DNA from: CAYSBE01 sp044337585
GTDB lineage: Bacteria; Bacteroidota; Bacteroidia; UKL13-3
NCBI GenBank assembly: GCA_044337585.1
Contig: JBIINH010000001.1
Coordinates: 1-64,000 of the forward strand
Reading direction: 5' to 3'
DNA: 64,000 nt
A model generated the notes under the pieces. The model was not told where the DNA came from, did not search any database, and worked only from the letters and a program-made list of their open reading frames with translations. This document shows positions 8,573 to 18,055 of this stretch, piece after piece. The position numbers and the translations under genes are program-made. Numbering within the stretch: the first letter of the stretch is position 1; the number at the start of each line of letters is the position of its first letter.

Positions 8573-10735
8573 ATGAAAAGAATTATCACATTTACAGTAG
8601 TAAGCGTCCTTTGTTTCATTACCGTTTCGCATACCAATAAGAAACATGATGAGGGAATGTTTTTGCTATCAGATTTGAAGAATATTGATCTGAAAAAAAT
8701 TGGTATGGACATTACCCCTGAACAATTATATAACCCAAAAGGAACAAGTTTGATTGATGCAATTGTGAGGGTAGGAGGTTGCACAGGTTCATTCGTTTCA
8801 GAAAATGGTTTAATTGTGACCAATCACCATTGTGCTTTTAGCTTTGTACAAGCAATTAGCGATACCCAAAATAATTTTATCAAGAATGGATTTCTTGCAC
8901 GTAACCCTAAAGAGGAAGTATTGGCCAAAGGTTTAGTGTGTCGCATCACAGCTAGCTACGAAGATGTTTCTCATAAAATATTGCAAGAAACCTATCGAAT
9001 TAATGATCCACAACTCAGAAGCCAAATCATTACAAAAAATATCAAAGCAATAACGGATTATGAGAATAAAAATAATCCTGGTTTGCAATGCGAAATTTCA
9101 GAAATGTTTACTGGTCGCACTTATGTTTTGTTTCGCTACAAGCTTTTGAAGGATGTAAGAATGGTTTATGTGCCAGCCCGATCAGTTGGTGAATATGGAG
9201 GAGAATTGGATAATTGGGTTTGGCCAAGGCATTCAGGCGACTTTGCTTTTCTTCGGGCATATGTTGCTCCTGACGGAAGCTCGGCTGAATATAACGTAGC
9301 CAACGTGCCCTACAAACCAGCAAAACATTTAAAGGTTAATCCAAATGGGGTTCGAGAAAATGATTTCGTATTTGTGCTTGGTTATCCGGGTCGTACATAC
9401 CGCCATCAACCTGCTAAATTTTTTCAATATCATGAGCAGTACTTATTAAAGTATGTAAGCGATTTGTATGATTGGCAAATCAATACCATGCAAGAGTTAA
9501 GTTTAGGTAATGAAGCGTTGGCAATAAAGTATGCTGGTAAAGAAAAAAGTTTGGCCAATGTTACCAAAAACTATAAAGGAAAAATGCAGGGCTTTAGTCG
9601 TTCAGGACTCACAAAACAAAAGTTTGAAGATGAACAACAATTGCAACAGTTTATTGATGCAGACGATTACTTGAAACAAAAATATGCCAACATTATTCCA
9701 CGTATCAATCAATTGTATGATACTATTATTCAATTTGCACAACGCAATTTGTGGTATGATTATATTTACAATGTAAGCCCAACTTTATTGTGCGCTGCTG
9801 TTATGGATAACTATGCAGACGAATATCGAAAACTAACTACCGATGCAGATCGCAAAGTGTTTATGGAAAAACAAACACCACGGTTAAAAGCAGCGATAGC
9901 AAGGTATGTAGGTTTGTATGATAAGCCATTTGAACAAAGAGCCCTTGTAAAAATGATAAAAGATGCGTTGAAACATAAATCTGATAACCGTATTGCAGCC
10001 ATCGACCAATTGAGTGCCAATTTTAAAACGGATGCAGATATTGAAAAGTACGTAGCATCCATATTTGCAAAAACTGTTTTTAACAATCCAATTAAAGCAA
10101 ATGAATTGTTTACCAAAGATTCTCTTAAATTTATGTTGATGAAAGATCCGATTATTATGTTGGCATCAGCATTGAATGAGGAAATGAATATGTTAGATGC
10201 AATGGACCGAACTAGAGAAAGTGAACTGAGCCTATTGATGGCTAAATATGTTGATGCCAAAAGTGAATGGAAAAGCAAGCAATTTGTTCCTGATGCCAAT
10301 GGAACCTTGAGATTTACGTATGGATATGTGAAGGGATATAGCCCTAATGATGGAGAGTTTCACAAGCCATTTACCACCTTACGTGGTGTGATAGAAAAAG
10401 AAAGTCCCGAATATGAATTACTAGCCGCCATTAAGGAGTTATATGCACAAAAAGATTATGGAGATTTTATACATCCCGATTTGGGCGACTTGCCAGTAAA
10501 TATTTTATATAATTTAGATACAACAGGTGGCAACAGTGGAAGTCCTGTTATGGATAAAAATGGCGACCTCATAGCTGTAAATTTTGACAGGGCATACACG
10601 GCCACAATTAATGACTATGCATGGAATGAAAGTTATAGCCGTTCTGTAGCTGTTGATATTCGTTATGTGCTTTGGGTTACACAAAAAGTAGCCAAAGCAG
10701 ATTATCTGCTACAAGAAATGCAAGTTTTGAAATAG
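8573..10735 (+). CDS. S46 family dipeptidyl-peptidase, DPP11-like (Asp/Glu-specific)
   Basis: 720 residues, the usual S46 length, with a signal peptide at about 1-20. These periplasmic serine peptidases remove dipeptides from the N-terminus of oligopeptides in amino-acid-using Bacteroidota. The chymotrypsin-like triad is visible: His85 in IVTNHHCAF, Asp223 in RHSGDFAF, and Ser655 in GGNSGSPV. The residue 18 positions after the serine is Arg673 (FDRAY). In DPP11 that Arg binds acidic P1 side chains, whereas DPP7 has Gly there, so I infer Asp/Glu specificity. It is a monocistronic gene with its own likely promoter. Confidence 0.92.
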   Translation: MKRIITFTVVSVLCFITVSHTNKKHDEGMFLLSDLKNIDLKKIGMDITPEQLYNPKGTSLIDAIVRVGGCTGSFVSENGLIVTNHHCAFSFVQAISDTQNNFIKNGFLARNPKEEVLAKGLVCRITASYEDVSHKILQETYRINDPQLRSQIITKNIKAITDYENKNNPGLQCEISEMFTGRTYVLFRYKLLKDVRMVYVPARSVGEYGGELDNWVWPRHSGDFAFLRAYVAPDGSSAEYNVANVPYKPAKHLKVNPNGVRENDFVFVLGYPGRTYRHQPAKFFQYHEQYLLKYVSDLYDWQINTMQELSLGNEALAIKYAGKEKSLANVTKNYKGKMQGFSRSGLTKQKFEDEQQLQQFIDADDYLKQKYANIIPRINQLYDTIIQFAQRNLWYDYIYNVSPTLLCAAVMDNYADEYRKLTTDADRKVFMEKQTPRLKAAIARYVGLYDKPFEQRALVKMIKDALKHKSDNRIAAIDQLSANFKTDADIEKYVASIFAKTVFNNPIKANELFTKDSLKFMLMKDPIIMLASALNEEMNMLDAMDRTRESELSLLMAKYVDAKSEWKSKQFVPDANGTLRFTYGYVKGYSPNDGEFHKPFTTLRGVIEKESPEYELLAAIKELYAQKDYGDFIHPDLGDLPVNILYNLDTTGGNSGSPVMDKNGDLIAVNFDRAYTATINDYAWNESYSRSVAVDIRYVLWVTQKVAKADYLLQEMQVLK

Positions 10736-10770
10736 CCAAACTTTATACTGATTGAGAAGTTTAAAGTGAG

Positions 10771-11778
10771 ATGGCACTAATTGAATTTACGGAAAAGGGA
10801 ATGTATGTTGCCCAAGCAGGTGTATACATCGATCCATGGAGAGGCGTAGATCGCGCCATCATCACTCACGGGCACAGTGATCATGCCAGAAGCGGAAGCG
10901 AACACTACCTATCTCATGTGCAATCGTTACCCATTTTGAGAAGAAGAATAGGAAATCAACAATTTCAAGGTGTGGTTTATGGTGAATCAATTAATATAAA
11001 TGGAGTAAAGTTTTCATTACATCCTGCGGGTCATGTTTTGGGTTCATCACAAGTGAGGGTTGAATACAAAGGTGAGATATGGGTTGCTAGTGGCGATTAT
11101 AAATTAGAAAATGATGGGGTGAGCCCTGCCTTTGAGCCCGTAAATTGCCATACATTCATCACAGAGTCTACTTTTGGTTTACCTGTATTTAATTGGCAAC
11201 CCCAACATACAATCATGAATGAGATTAACGATTGGTGGAAACTTAATAAGGAAAAAGGAATGTGCAGCATATTGCTTGCATACTCATTAGGAAAAGCGCA
11301 ACGTATCCTTCAACATATCGACCCATCAATTGGTAATGTATATGTGCATGGCTCAGTCGCATCTATGAACGAAGCCTATGAGGAAGCTGGCATAACTTTA
11401 AATAAATATCAAAAGCCTACAGCTGATTTGCCTAAATCTGCTTATGCCGGAGCCTTGGTTATTGCACCATCGAGCACAGAAAACTCATCATGGATGAAAC
11501 GATTTGAACCTTACAGCACTGGTATTGCAAGCGGTTGGATGGCCATGCGTGGATTTAGGAGAAGGATGTCGGCTGATAGGGGATTTGTATTAAGTGACCA
11601 TGCTGATTGGGCCGGATTGAATAAAGCCATTTCTGCTACAGGTGCCTCTAAAATATTGGTTACTCATGGATATACACAGCCTTTCTCCCGTTGGCTAAAC
11701 GAAAAGGGATTAGAAGCACATGCCGTTCAAACCCGATTTACGGGTGAGTCTCCGGAAAATAAAGACGAACCAGTGTGA
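10771..11778 (+). CDS. Ligase-associated DNA exonuclease (MBL/beta-CASP)
   Basis: 335 residues. Metallo-beta-lactamase/beta-CASP nuclease of the kind encoded next to ATP-dependent ligases (often mis-named mRNA 3'-end processing factor). It shows the metal motif THGHSDHARSGS, the second-shell GHVLGSSQVRVEY, SGDYKLE, and the C-terminal DHADW and VTHGYTQ motifs. It should trim DNA ends during repair in the cytoplasm. It overlaps the ligase by 4 bases (GTGA at 11775-11778), and the helicase of the same system is at 14225, so all three probably work together. The family assignment rests on both sequence and context. Confidence 0.9.
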   Translation: MALIEFTEKGMYVAQAGVYIDPWRGVDRAIITHGHSDHARSGSEHYLSHVQSLPILRRRIGNQQFQGVVYGESININGVKFSLHPAGHVLGSSQVRVEYKGEIWVASGDYKLENDGVSPAFEPVNCHTFITESTFGLPVFNWQPQHTIMNEINDWWKLNKEKGMCSILLAYSLGKAQRILQHIDPSIGNVYVHGSVASMNEAYEEAGITLNKYQKPTADLPKSAYAGALVIAPSSTENSSWMKRFEPYSTGIASGWMAMRGFRRRMSADRGFVLSDHADWAGLNKAISATGASKILVTHGYTQPFSRWLNEKGLEAHAVQTRFTGESPENKDEPV

Positions 11779-13355
11779 AAGCATTTGTTGATTTGTTTCA
11801 GGCTCTTGATCGCACTACCCGCACCAATGAGAAAATAGATGCGCTCTGTAAATATTTGCAGAACGCTAGTGATGAAGATAAACTATGGACCATCGCCTTA
11901 TTTACAGACCGGCAACCTAAGCGAGCAGTAAAATCAACAGAGTTGAGGGCTTGGGCTGCCGATGCTGCTAGTATTCCTTTGTGGTTGCTTGAGGAATCAT
12001 GGCATACCGTGGGTGATTTGTCTGAAACGATTGCTTCTATTTTACCTAATTACATTTCCGAAAAAGAACAACCGTTAACCTACTGGATTCAGTATATCCG
12101 CAATATGTATGGACTGAAAGAAGAAGAGAAAAAATCGCAGTTGCTCCAAGCATGGAAATCATTTTCGAAAGAGGAACGATTTGTATTCAATAAGTTAACT
12201 TCAGGTAATTTTCGAGTGGGTGTTTCGCAAAAAATATTGGTAAAAGCACTTGCCAAATATTCAGATATTGCTGAAAATACCATTACGCACCGATTAATGG
12301 GCAATTGGCATCCAGATGATGTTTCTTACGGAGAATTAATTACTGTGGGTAATGAAACCGATGATTTTTCGAAACCCTATCCCTTTTACTTAGCTTATTC
12401 ATTAGAAAAGCAATTACCTGAATTAGGGGATATCAATGAATGGCAGGCAGAATATAAATGGGATGGTATTCGTTGCCAACTTATCAAACGAAATGGACAA
12501 TTGTTTATTTGGTCTAGAGGCGAAGAACTCATCACCTCAGGTTTTCCCGAATTTGAGGATTTGATTGGAAAATTACCAGATGGAACTGTTTTAGATGGAG
12601 AGTTATTGGCATGTAATAAAGGTATTCCAATGCCATTTCAAGAATTGCAAAAGCGTATTAGCCGCAAAAAAGTAACAACAAAGATTAAGGAACAAATTCC
12701 TGTTTCAATATTCGCATATGATTTGTTGGAGTTTGATAAAATAGATATTAGGGCCAACCCTTTGCGCGAAAGACGCTTCTTGCTTGAAGAGCTTGTTCGT
12801 AAAATAGACACACCATTATTACAGCTATCAGCAAAAATTGAAGTGAATCAATGGGAAGACCTAAAGGATATTCAACAAGCAGCAAGAAATAAAATGGCAG
12901 AAGGCTTGATGTTGAAGCAAATTCATTCGCCTTATCTTTCGGGTAGGAAAAAAGGCGATTGGTGGAAGTGGAAAGTAGATCCCTATACTGTTGATGCAGT
13001 TTTGCTGTATGCCCAAAGTGGCAGTGGTCGCAGGGCAAATCTCTACACTGACTATACTTTTGCCGTGTGGAATGATTCAGGGCAATTGGTCCCTTTTGCA
13101 AAAGCATATTCTGGTTTGACGGATTCTGAAATATTGCAAGTAGATACTTGGATACGAAAAAACACAATTGAGAAATTTGGACCAGTTAGAAGTGTGAATC
13201 CTACACTAGTTTTCGAAATTGGATTTGAAGGCATTAATGCATCACCTAGGCATAAGTCAGGAATTGCAGTTAGGTTTCCCCGTATACTTAGGTGGCGAAA
13301 GGATAAGCCAGCCTCAGAGGCTGACCATATTAACATTCTAAAGGGGCTGATGTAG
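11775..13355 (+). CDS. ATP-dependent DNA ligase (ligase-associated repair cluster)
   Basis: 526 residues, the length of the bacterial ligases with an N-terminal DNA-binding domain (about 1-200), adenylation domain (about 205-410) and OB domain (about 415-526). The nucleotide-binding lysine is Lys228 in EYKWDGIRCQ (KxDG, here KWDG). Further ligase motifs are SRGEE, LDGELLA, AEGLMLKQIHSPY and WWKWKVDPYTVDAVL. It seals nicks using ATP, separately from the NAD ligase used for replication. It starts with GTG at 11775, overlapping the exonuclease gene, so translation is coupled. It was compared with LigD: no primase or phosphoesterase domain is fused. Confidence 0.93.
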   Translation: MKAFVDLFQALDRTTRTNEKIDALCKYLQNASDEDKLWTIALFTDRQPKRAVKSTELRAWAADAASIPLWLLEESWHTVGDLSETIASILPNYISEKEQPLTYWIQYIRNMYGLKEEEKKSQLLQAWKSFSKEERFVFNKLTSGNFRVGVSQKILVKALAKYSDIAENTITHRLMGNWHPDDVSYGELITVGNETDDFSKPYPFYLAYSLEKQLPELGDINEWQAEYKWDGIRCQLIKRNGQLFIWSRGEELITSGFPEFEDLIGKLPDGTVLDGELLACNKGIPMPFQELQKRISRKKVTTKIKEQIPVSIFAYDLLEFDKIDIRANPLRERRFLLEELVRKIDTPLLQLSAKIEVNQWEDLKDIQQAARNKMAEGLMLKQIHSPYLSGRKKGDWWKWKVDPYTVDAVLLYAQSGSGRRANLYTDYTFAVWNDSGQLVPFAKAYSGLTDSEILQVDTWIRKNTIEKFGPVRSVNPTLVFEIGFEGINASPRHKSGIAVRFPRILRWRKDKPASEADHINILKGLM

Positions 13356-13398
13356 GAAATCTACATGAAATTAATTAACATTGAAATCGTTAAAAAAT

Positions 13399-13680
13399 AT
13401 GCTTATGTTACTCGCTAAAAGAATTAGAATGATACGCAAACAAAAGATGAAAACTCAAGAAGAGATTTGTCAAATAATTGGTATCACCCAACCTGCCTAC
13501 TCTCAATATGAGAATGAAGCTGCAAATATGACCTTTGGCACCATCATAAAAATTGCTGAAGCATTAGAGGTTCCAATCCCATTCTTAACAGATATTTATT
13601 CTGAACATACCGATTATGACGCTTGGAGAAATGATTTGCAATCTTATAAAGTAGTAAAAAAATTTGTAACAAATGAATAG
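13399..13680 (+). CDS. XRE-family helix-turn-helix regulator
   Basis: About 93 residues. The helix-turn-helix spans residues 8-65 (TQEEICQIIGITQPAYSQYEN, then TIIKIAEALEVPIPFL), a clear Cro/C1 type. It would bind DNA as a dimer. The reading frame is open back to a TTG at 13381 (99 residues), and ATGs at 13399 and 13405 are both usable; I chose 13399. It overlaps the next gene by 8 bases. It sits between the ligase and the helicase of the repair cluster, so it may regulate that operon, but this is inference from position only. Confidence 0.82.
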   Translation: MLMLLAKRIRMIRKQKMKTQEEICQIIGITQPAYSQYENEAANMTFGTIIKIAEALEVPIPFLTDIYSEHTDYDAWRNDLQSYKVVKKFVTNE

Positions 13681-14218
13681 TATAATAAAAACGTTAGCCT
13701 GGCCATTAGGAATTATTTCTTTAGCCTTACTAGTGATAGGACTTATTGCAGTTACCGCACCCAATATGACCATAGAAACACTGGTTTTATATTTTGCAGT
13801 AATGTTGCTGATTATTGGCAGTGTTCAGTTATTGATAGCCATTGTGCTAAGAAACAAAATGAAGCTTTGGTTGGCATTGGCATCCTTATCAGCGTTGTTT
13901 TTAGTTGCTGGGGGATACATGATCTACAACCCTGAAAAATCGAAAGTAGCATTCGAGAATGCCATTTCAATTTGGGCTGTTTCAACAGGGATTATTCAGC
14001 TGTTTTTAGCCTTTCGCAACCAATCAACCCGCATATTCTTATTAAGCGGTGGCATATTGTCTATCATTATTGGCCTTATACTTTATTTAAATGACAATAC
14101 TCAGAATATGCAGTTTTTGTTCGGATTTTACACATTATTACTTAGCTTATTTATGTTACTTGTTGTGTTCAAAATTTTCAGAATGAAAACAGAACCAATT
14201 GAGTCTAGAAAGGTTTAA
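13673..14218 (+). CDS. HdeD-like (DUF308) small membrane protein
   Basis: 181 residues, nearly all hydrophobic, with six predicted membrane segments arranged as repeated helix pairs (for example ISLALLVIGLIAV, LYFAVMLLIIGSVQLLIAIV, IFLLSGGILSIIIGLIL). The pattern and the glycine-rich helix ends resemble HdeD/DUF308 proteins, linked to acid resistance in enterobacteria but otherwise poorly understood. It starts inside the end of the XRE gene (8-base overlap) and stops 6 bases before the helicase, so it is part of that transcript. A role in DNA repair is not apparent. Confidence 0.7.
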   Translation: MNSIIKTLAWPLGIISLALLVIGLIAVTAPNMTIETLVLYFAVMLLIIGSVQLLIAIVLRNKMKLWLALASLSALFLVAGGYMIYNPEKSKVAFENAISIWAVSTGIIQLFLAFRNQSTRIFLLSGGILSIIIGLILYLNDNTQNMQFLFGFYTLLLSLFMLLVVFKIFRMKTEPIESRKV

Positions 14219-14224
14219 CCTTAA

Positions 14225-16666
14225 GTGAACTCATCTCGTAACAAGCTAAATATTTCAAATGAATGGTTCCTTCTAAAAAAGTGGGAGCCATTTTTGTTTC
14301 AACTACAGTGCTGGGAAGCCTTTGATAAAGGAAAAAGCGGATTGCTAAATGCGCCAACAGGTTCTGGAAAAACCTATGCTTTGGCCCTACCTGCATTGGA
14401 ATATATTGCTTCAAAAAAACAAAAAGGTGTAAAAGGGCTAATGGTTATTTGGATTACGCCAATAAGGGCATTAGCAAATGATTTACAACATGCTATTTCC
14501 GATGCCGCTTCTTTTATATGTCCTGATGCAATTATAGCTGTTCGCACAGGAGATACTTCAACAAAAGAAAGGCAACAACAAAAACGAAATAGTCCAAATT
14601 TCCTTATCACCACACCAGAGAGTTTGCAATTGATGTTGGCACAAAAAGGCAGCACAACTATTTTTGAAAATTTAAGTTGCGTAGTTATTGATGAATGGCA
14701 CGAACTAATTGGAGGTAAACGTGGCGTTTTGGTTGAGTTAGCATTATCACGTTTGCGCAGCTTGATGCCTCAATTAAGAATATGGGGAATTAGCGCCACC
14801 ATTGGCAATTTGGAAGAATCGATGGAAGTATTGCTTGGAAACAATGCTGCAAAAGGGGTGATGATAAAATCCAACTTACAAAAGCAAATTGAGGTTATTT
14901 CAATCATTCCGGATGAAATGGATACCTTTCCATGGGCAGGGCATTTGGGCACAAAACTCATTGATAAAGTTTTGCCCATCATACATCAAGCAAAAACAAC
15001 ATTGGTGTTTACCAACACCCGTGCGCAAACTGAAATTTGGTATCAAGCATTATTAAATGCTATGCCAGAGTTGGCAGGCAGTATGGCCATGCATCATGGC
15101 TCAATCAATAATGATTTGCGCTATTGGGTGGAGCAACAATTGCACACCGGTGAATTAAAAGTAGTTGTCTGCACATCCAGTCTTGACCTTGGCGTTGATT
15201 TTAGGCCGGTAGAGCAAGTGATTCAGGTTGGCGGTCCAAAGGGAATTGCACGTTTTTTGCAACGTGCAGGCAGAAGTGGGCATCAACCAGGGGCGAAGAG
15301 CAAAATCTATTTTTTGCCAACACATGCTATTGAATTGATGGAAGCCTCTGCCATGCGTAAAGCCATCTCATTGCAAAAAATGGAAAGTAAAATTCCAGTT
15401 ATACGTGCATTTGATGTGTTGTGTCAATACCTTGTTTCATTGGCCGTTGGAGATGGATTGGATGATAAAAAAGTTTATCAGGAAGTAAAATCAACATACT
15501 GTTTCAATAGCATCACGGATGATGAATGGGATTGGGTGATGCATTTCATCACACAAGGGGGAAAATCTTTGTATGCCTACGATGAGTTTAAAAAAGTGGA
15601 GTTGGATACAGATGGAAAATACCGTGTATTGAATAAGCGCATAGCCCTAAGGCATCGCCTATCAATTGGTGTTATTGTTAGTGATCCATCTATCGAAGTG
15701 AAATACATGAGCGGTTCGCGATTGGGAACAGTTGAAGAATATTTTATATCAAAAATGAAGCCCGGAGATGTGTTCACATTTGCTGGAAAAAGTTTAGAAA
15801 TTGTACAATTCAAGGATTTGTCAGTTTTGGTTAGAAAGGTAAACAGAAAAGGAGCCATTGCCAGCTGGCAGGGTGGTCGATTGCCTTTATCAAACAAGCT
15901 TTCTGAAATGTTGCGAGAGGGTATTAGTGAATACCAAAACGGAGCCGAAAGGGATACCGAATATGCTGCTGTAGATAGGGTGTTGTCATTTCAACAAAAG
16001 CGTTCGTTATTGCCCACTAAACAAGAATTATTGATTGAGAAATTGCAGACCAAAGAAGGTTATCATGTATTTGTATATCCATTTGAAGGCCGAAACGTGC
16101 ATGAAGGATTATCAGGATTGATGGCGTATCGCATTTCGCGTCAATTGCCCATTTCATTTTCAATTGCATTTAATGACTACGGATTTGAACTGCTAAGCGA
16201 CCAACCCATACCAATAGAAAATGCTTTGGAAGAAGATGTATTTAGTGACAACGATTTGATAGCGGATATGATGCATAGTATCAATAGTATGGAAATGGCA
16301 AAAAGAAAATTCAGGGACATAGCCAATATAGCCGGACTAATCTTTACCGGGTTTCCCGGGAAAAACATGAAAACAAAACACTTGCAAGCATCCTCTTCTA
16401 TGTTCTTTAAAGTACTATCCGAACATGAGCCCGATAATTTATTGGTGAAGCAAGCCTACGAAGAAGTATTGCTCGATCAGTTAGAAGAACTGAGGCTTCG
16501 CGAAACACTAAAAAGAATTGGCCAACAACAAATCAGGTTAGTTGAGTTGTCTCAGCCTTCGCCATTTGCTTTCCCAATAATGGTGGACAGGCTTAGAGAA
16601 AAAATGTCTTCAGAAACAATTGAAGACAGAGTGAAGAAAATGCAAATCAAATTAATGAAAAGCTAA
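14225..16666 (+). CDS. Ligase-associated DEXH-box DNA helicase (Lhr-like)
   Basis: 813 residues, superfamily 2 helicase of the Lhr-related, ligase-associated type. Walker A is NAPTGSGKTYALA with Lys49, and motif II is IDEWHELIGG (Asp156-His159), the DEWH form typical of this subgroup. Motif VI is QRAGRSGHQPG, and HHGSINNDLRYWVE and CTSSLDLGVDF lie in the second RecA domain, followed by winged-helix and Lhr-core domains to the end. It starts at GTG 14225, six bases after the HdeD-like gene, and the next ATG would remove the Q-motif region. It should unwind or remodel DNA for the exonuclease and ligase encoded upstream. Confidence 0.92.
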   Translation: MNSSRNKLNISNEWFLLKKWEPFLFQLQCWEAFDKGKSGLLNAPTGSGKTYALALPALEYIASKKQKGVKGLMVIWITPIRALANDLQHAISDAASFICPDAIIAVRTGDTSTKERQQQKRNSPNFLITTPESLQLMLAQKGSTTIFENLSCVVIDEWHELIGGKRGVLVELALSRLRSLMPQLRIWGISATIGNLEESMEVLLGNNAAKGVMIKSNLQKQIEVISIIPDEMDTFPWAGHLGTKLIDKVLPIIHQAKTTLVFTNTRAQTEIWYQALLNAMPELAGSMAMHHGSINNDLRYWVEQQLHTGELKVVVCTSSLDLGVDFRPVEQVIQVGGPKGIARFLQRAGRSGHQPGAKSKIYFLPTHAIELMEASAMRKAISLQKMESKIPVIRAFDVLCQYLVSLAVGDGLDDKKVYQEVKSTYCFNSITDDEWDWVMHFITQGGKSLYAYDEFKKVELDTDGKYRVLNKRIALRHRLSIGVIVSDPSIEVKYMSGSRLGTVEEYFISKMKPGDVFTFAGKSLEIVQFKDLSVLVRKVNRKGAIASWQGGRLPLSNKLSEMLREGISEYQNGAERDTEYAAVDRVLSFQQKRSLLPTKQELLIEKLQTKEGYHVFVYPFEGRNVHEGLSGLMAYRISRQLPISFSIAFNDYGFELLSDQPIPIENALEEDVFSDNDLIADMMHSINSMEMAKRKFRDIANIAGLIFTGFPGKNMKTKHLQASSSMFFKVLSEHEPDNLLVKQAYEEVLLDQLEELRLRETLKRIGQQQIRLVELSQPSPFAFPIMVDRLREKMSSETIEDRVKKMQIKLMKS

Positions 16667-16677
16667 GTAGCTTTTTT
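16658..16677 (+). terminator. Terminator between convergent helicase and thioesterase genes
   Basis: A 7-bp stem AAAAGCT (16658-16664) and AGCTTTT (16669-16675) with a 4-base loop, followed by T. It contains the helicase stop codon and is symmetrical enough to work weakly on both strands. Confidence 0.55.
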
Positions 16678-17113
16678 ATGCTGGCCTAACAACAGCCATG
16701 CTGCTATTCGCCCTCGCTACTTCTATTTTTATACCATTGTTCTCGGTCCATAATTCAGACTCACAGAAATATAGCATCTTACCTGCTTTTACCACGTTTC
16801 CTTTTGCATATATATAATCGCCTATGGCAGGATTAAGAAATGCGTTTTGCAACTGGGCTGTTACTACATGTTCGCCCTCATTCACCAATGTAAAAGCAGC
16901 AACACCCATAACTATGTCAGCGATGGTCATGGTGAGCCCACCGTGTAGAAACCCTATTTGTTGTTTAAATTCCTCTTTTATGGCCATTCTACCAAAGCAT
17001 TCACCAGGTGTTAATTGGGTGAGTTCAAATCCGATATAGTTGGTAAAATGATTTGCAGCAAGCTTTTCTCTTATCATTTGCTCATACGCTGCTTGTTTGG
17101 GTGTGTATTTCAT
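16676..17113 (-). CDS. PaaI-family hotdog-fold thioesterase
   Basis: 145 residues, a single hotdog domain. The signature HGGLTMTIADIVMGVAAF (about 55-72) is the active-site helix of PaaI/YdiI-like acyl-CoA thioesterases, and the central Asp is the expected catalytic residue. These enzymes hydrolyse acyl-CoA thioesters such as phenylacetyl-CoA derivatives; the substrate here is unknown. It is convergent with the repair helicase and divergent from the DUF3822 gene. It stands where some ligase-associated clusters carry their fourth gene, the PdeM-type phosphoesterase, but it is not related to that family. Confidence 0.88.
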   Translation of the reverse strand: MKYTPKQAAYEQMIREKLAANHFTNYIGFELTQLTPGECFGRMAIKEEFKQQIGFLHGGLTMTIADIVMGVAAFTLVNEGEHVVTAQLQNAFLNPAIGDYIYAKGNVVKAGKMLYFCESELWTENNGIKIEVARANSSMAVVRPA

Positions 17114-17150
17114 CTTATGTGTGAGGTGTCGAATTATTTCTTTATTTGTT

Positions 17151-17158
17151 TACTTTTG
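17151..17158 (+). promoter_or_regulatory. -7 promoter element upstream of the DUF3822-rsmD-coaD operon
   Basis: TACTTTTG is an exact match to TAnnTTTG. No clear TTG was found at the right upstream distance. It predicts a transcript start near 17165, with the TTG start codon at 17201 downstream. Confidence 0.4.
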
Positions 17159-17200
17159 AGGCATTACAAAAGTAACCGTTTGGTATATTAATCAACAAAC

Positions 17201-18055
17201 TTGGGAAATATAAAAAGATATATTGATAATGAATACATACAGCAGCATGCTGTGGACTTAGATGTATGGTATTATTTTTATGAATCGCGCATTGCTTGTT
17301 TGATTTGCAATCGGCATGATAAACGAGTGGCTGGTCTAATAACCATTGAGCATAAACATGTATTTGAGCTCAGTTTGTCGCAGCTAAAAGATGCGCTTTC
17401 TCAGATTGGATTGCCAGAGTTGTCATCAGAGCAAAAACATCCTGTTATTGTAGATAGCAGATTTACCATTGTGCCTGAACCCCTCTATGTTGGTGAAAAA
17501 GCAGAAATCATGTTTAAGTTGGTGCACCCACTGCATAGTACAGATCATTTAGGCGTATCTCAATTTGGTGGAAAAGTACTGTTGTATGCTACCAGTGAGC
17601 TGTTTTACCGCACACTCAGAATTATTTTTCCAGGTTCAGAAATGCATCATTATGCCACCGATTTATTTAAATATCTAGAGCAGTTTGGTAACAATCCAGC
17701 TAATCGTGTTTATGTACATTTGCATGCAACCTATTTTGATGTAATTAATTACCAAAAACAAAACCTTACCTATCACAATACTTTTCCATACGAAGCAGAT
17801 ACCGATATTATTTATTTCTTGCTATCGGTATGTGAAAACCTGCAAATTCAATCCGAAAAAATTGAAGTAGTTTTATCCGGAGATTTTAATATTAACCATA
17901 CACTTACAGGATTGATGAAAAAGTATATTCCAACAGTAACAATCATGCAGCGAAATGAAGAGTGGACCTATGCAGCATCTATGCGTGAATTGCAGGAACA
18001 GCAATATTTTATGGAATTAACCGGATTATTGTGCGCATCATTTCAGGCTCATTAA
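17201..18055 (+). CDS. DUF3822 family protein
   Basis: 284 residues with no signal peptide or membrane segment. I recognise the overall type as DUF3822, a Bacteroidota family commonly found just before rsmD and coaD, as here. It looks like a two-lobed ASKHA-like/PilM-like protein (alternating beta and alpha stretches, KVLLYATSELFYRTL, IEVVLSGDFN), but no function is established. The only bacterial start before the conserved part is TTG at 17201; an in-frame stop lies at 17189. It overlaps rsmD by 25 bases, so the two are translationally linked. Confidence 0.75.
   Translation: MGNIKRYIDNEYIQQHAVDLDVWYYFYESRIACLICNRHDKRVAGLITIEHKHVFELSLSQLKDALSQIGLPELSSEQKHPVIVDSRFTIVPEPLYVGEKAEIMFKLVHPLHSTDHLGVSQFGGKVLLYATSELFYRTLRIIFPGSEMHHYATDLFKYLEQFGNNPANRVYVHLHATYFDVINYQKQNLTYHNTFPYEADTDIIYFLLSVCENLQIQSEKIEVVLSGDFNINHTLTGLMKKYIPTVTIMQRNEEWTYAASMRELQEQQYFMELTGLLCASFQAH

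Noticed and set aside
9811..10299. 162-codon minus-strand frame inside the S46 peptidase
   Set aside because: Antisense to an intact, conserved peptidase, Ser/Leu rich, no motif; a shadow frame.
12748..13167. 139-codon minus-strand frame inside the DNA ligase
   Set aside because: Antisense to the ligase adenylation and OB domains, with no protein-like features.
16676..17113. PdeM-type phosphoesterase as the fourth gene of the repair cluster
   Set aside because: The motif HGGLTMTIAD is that of a hotdog thioesterase, and the gene is on the opposite strand.
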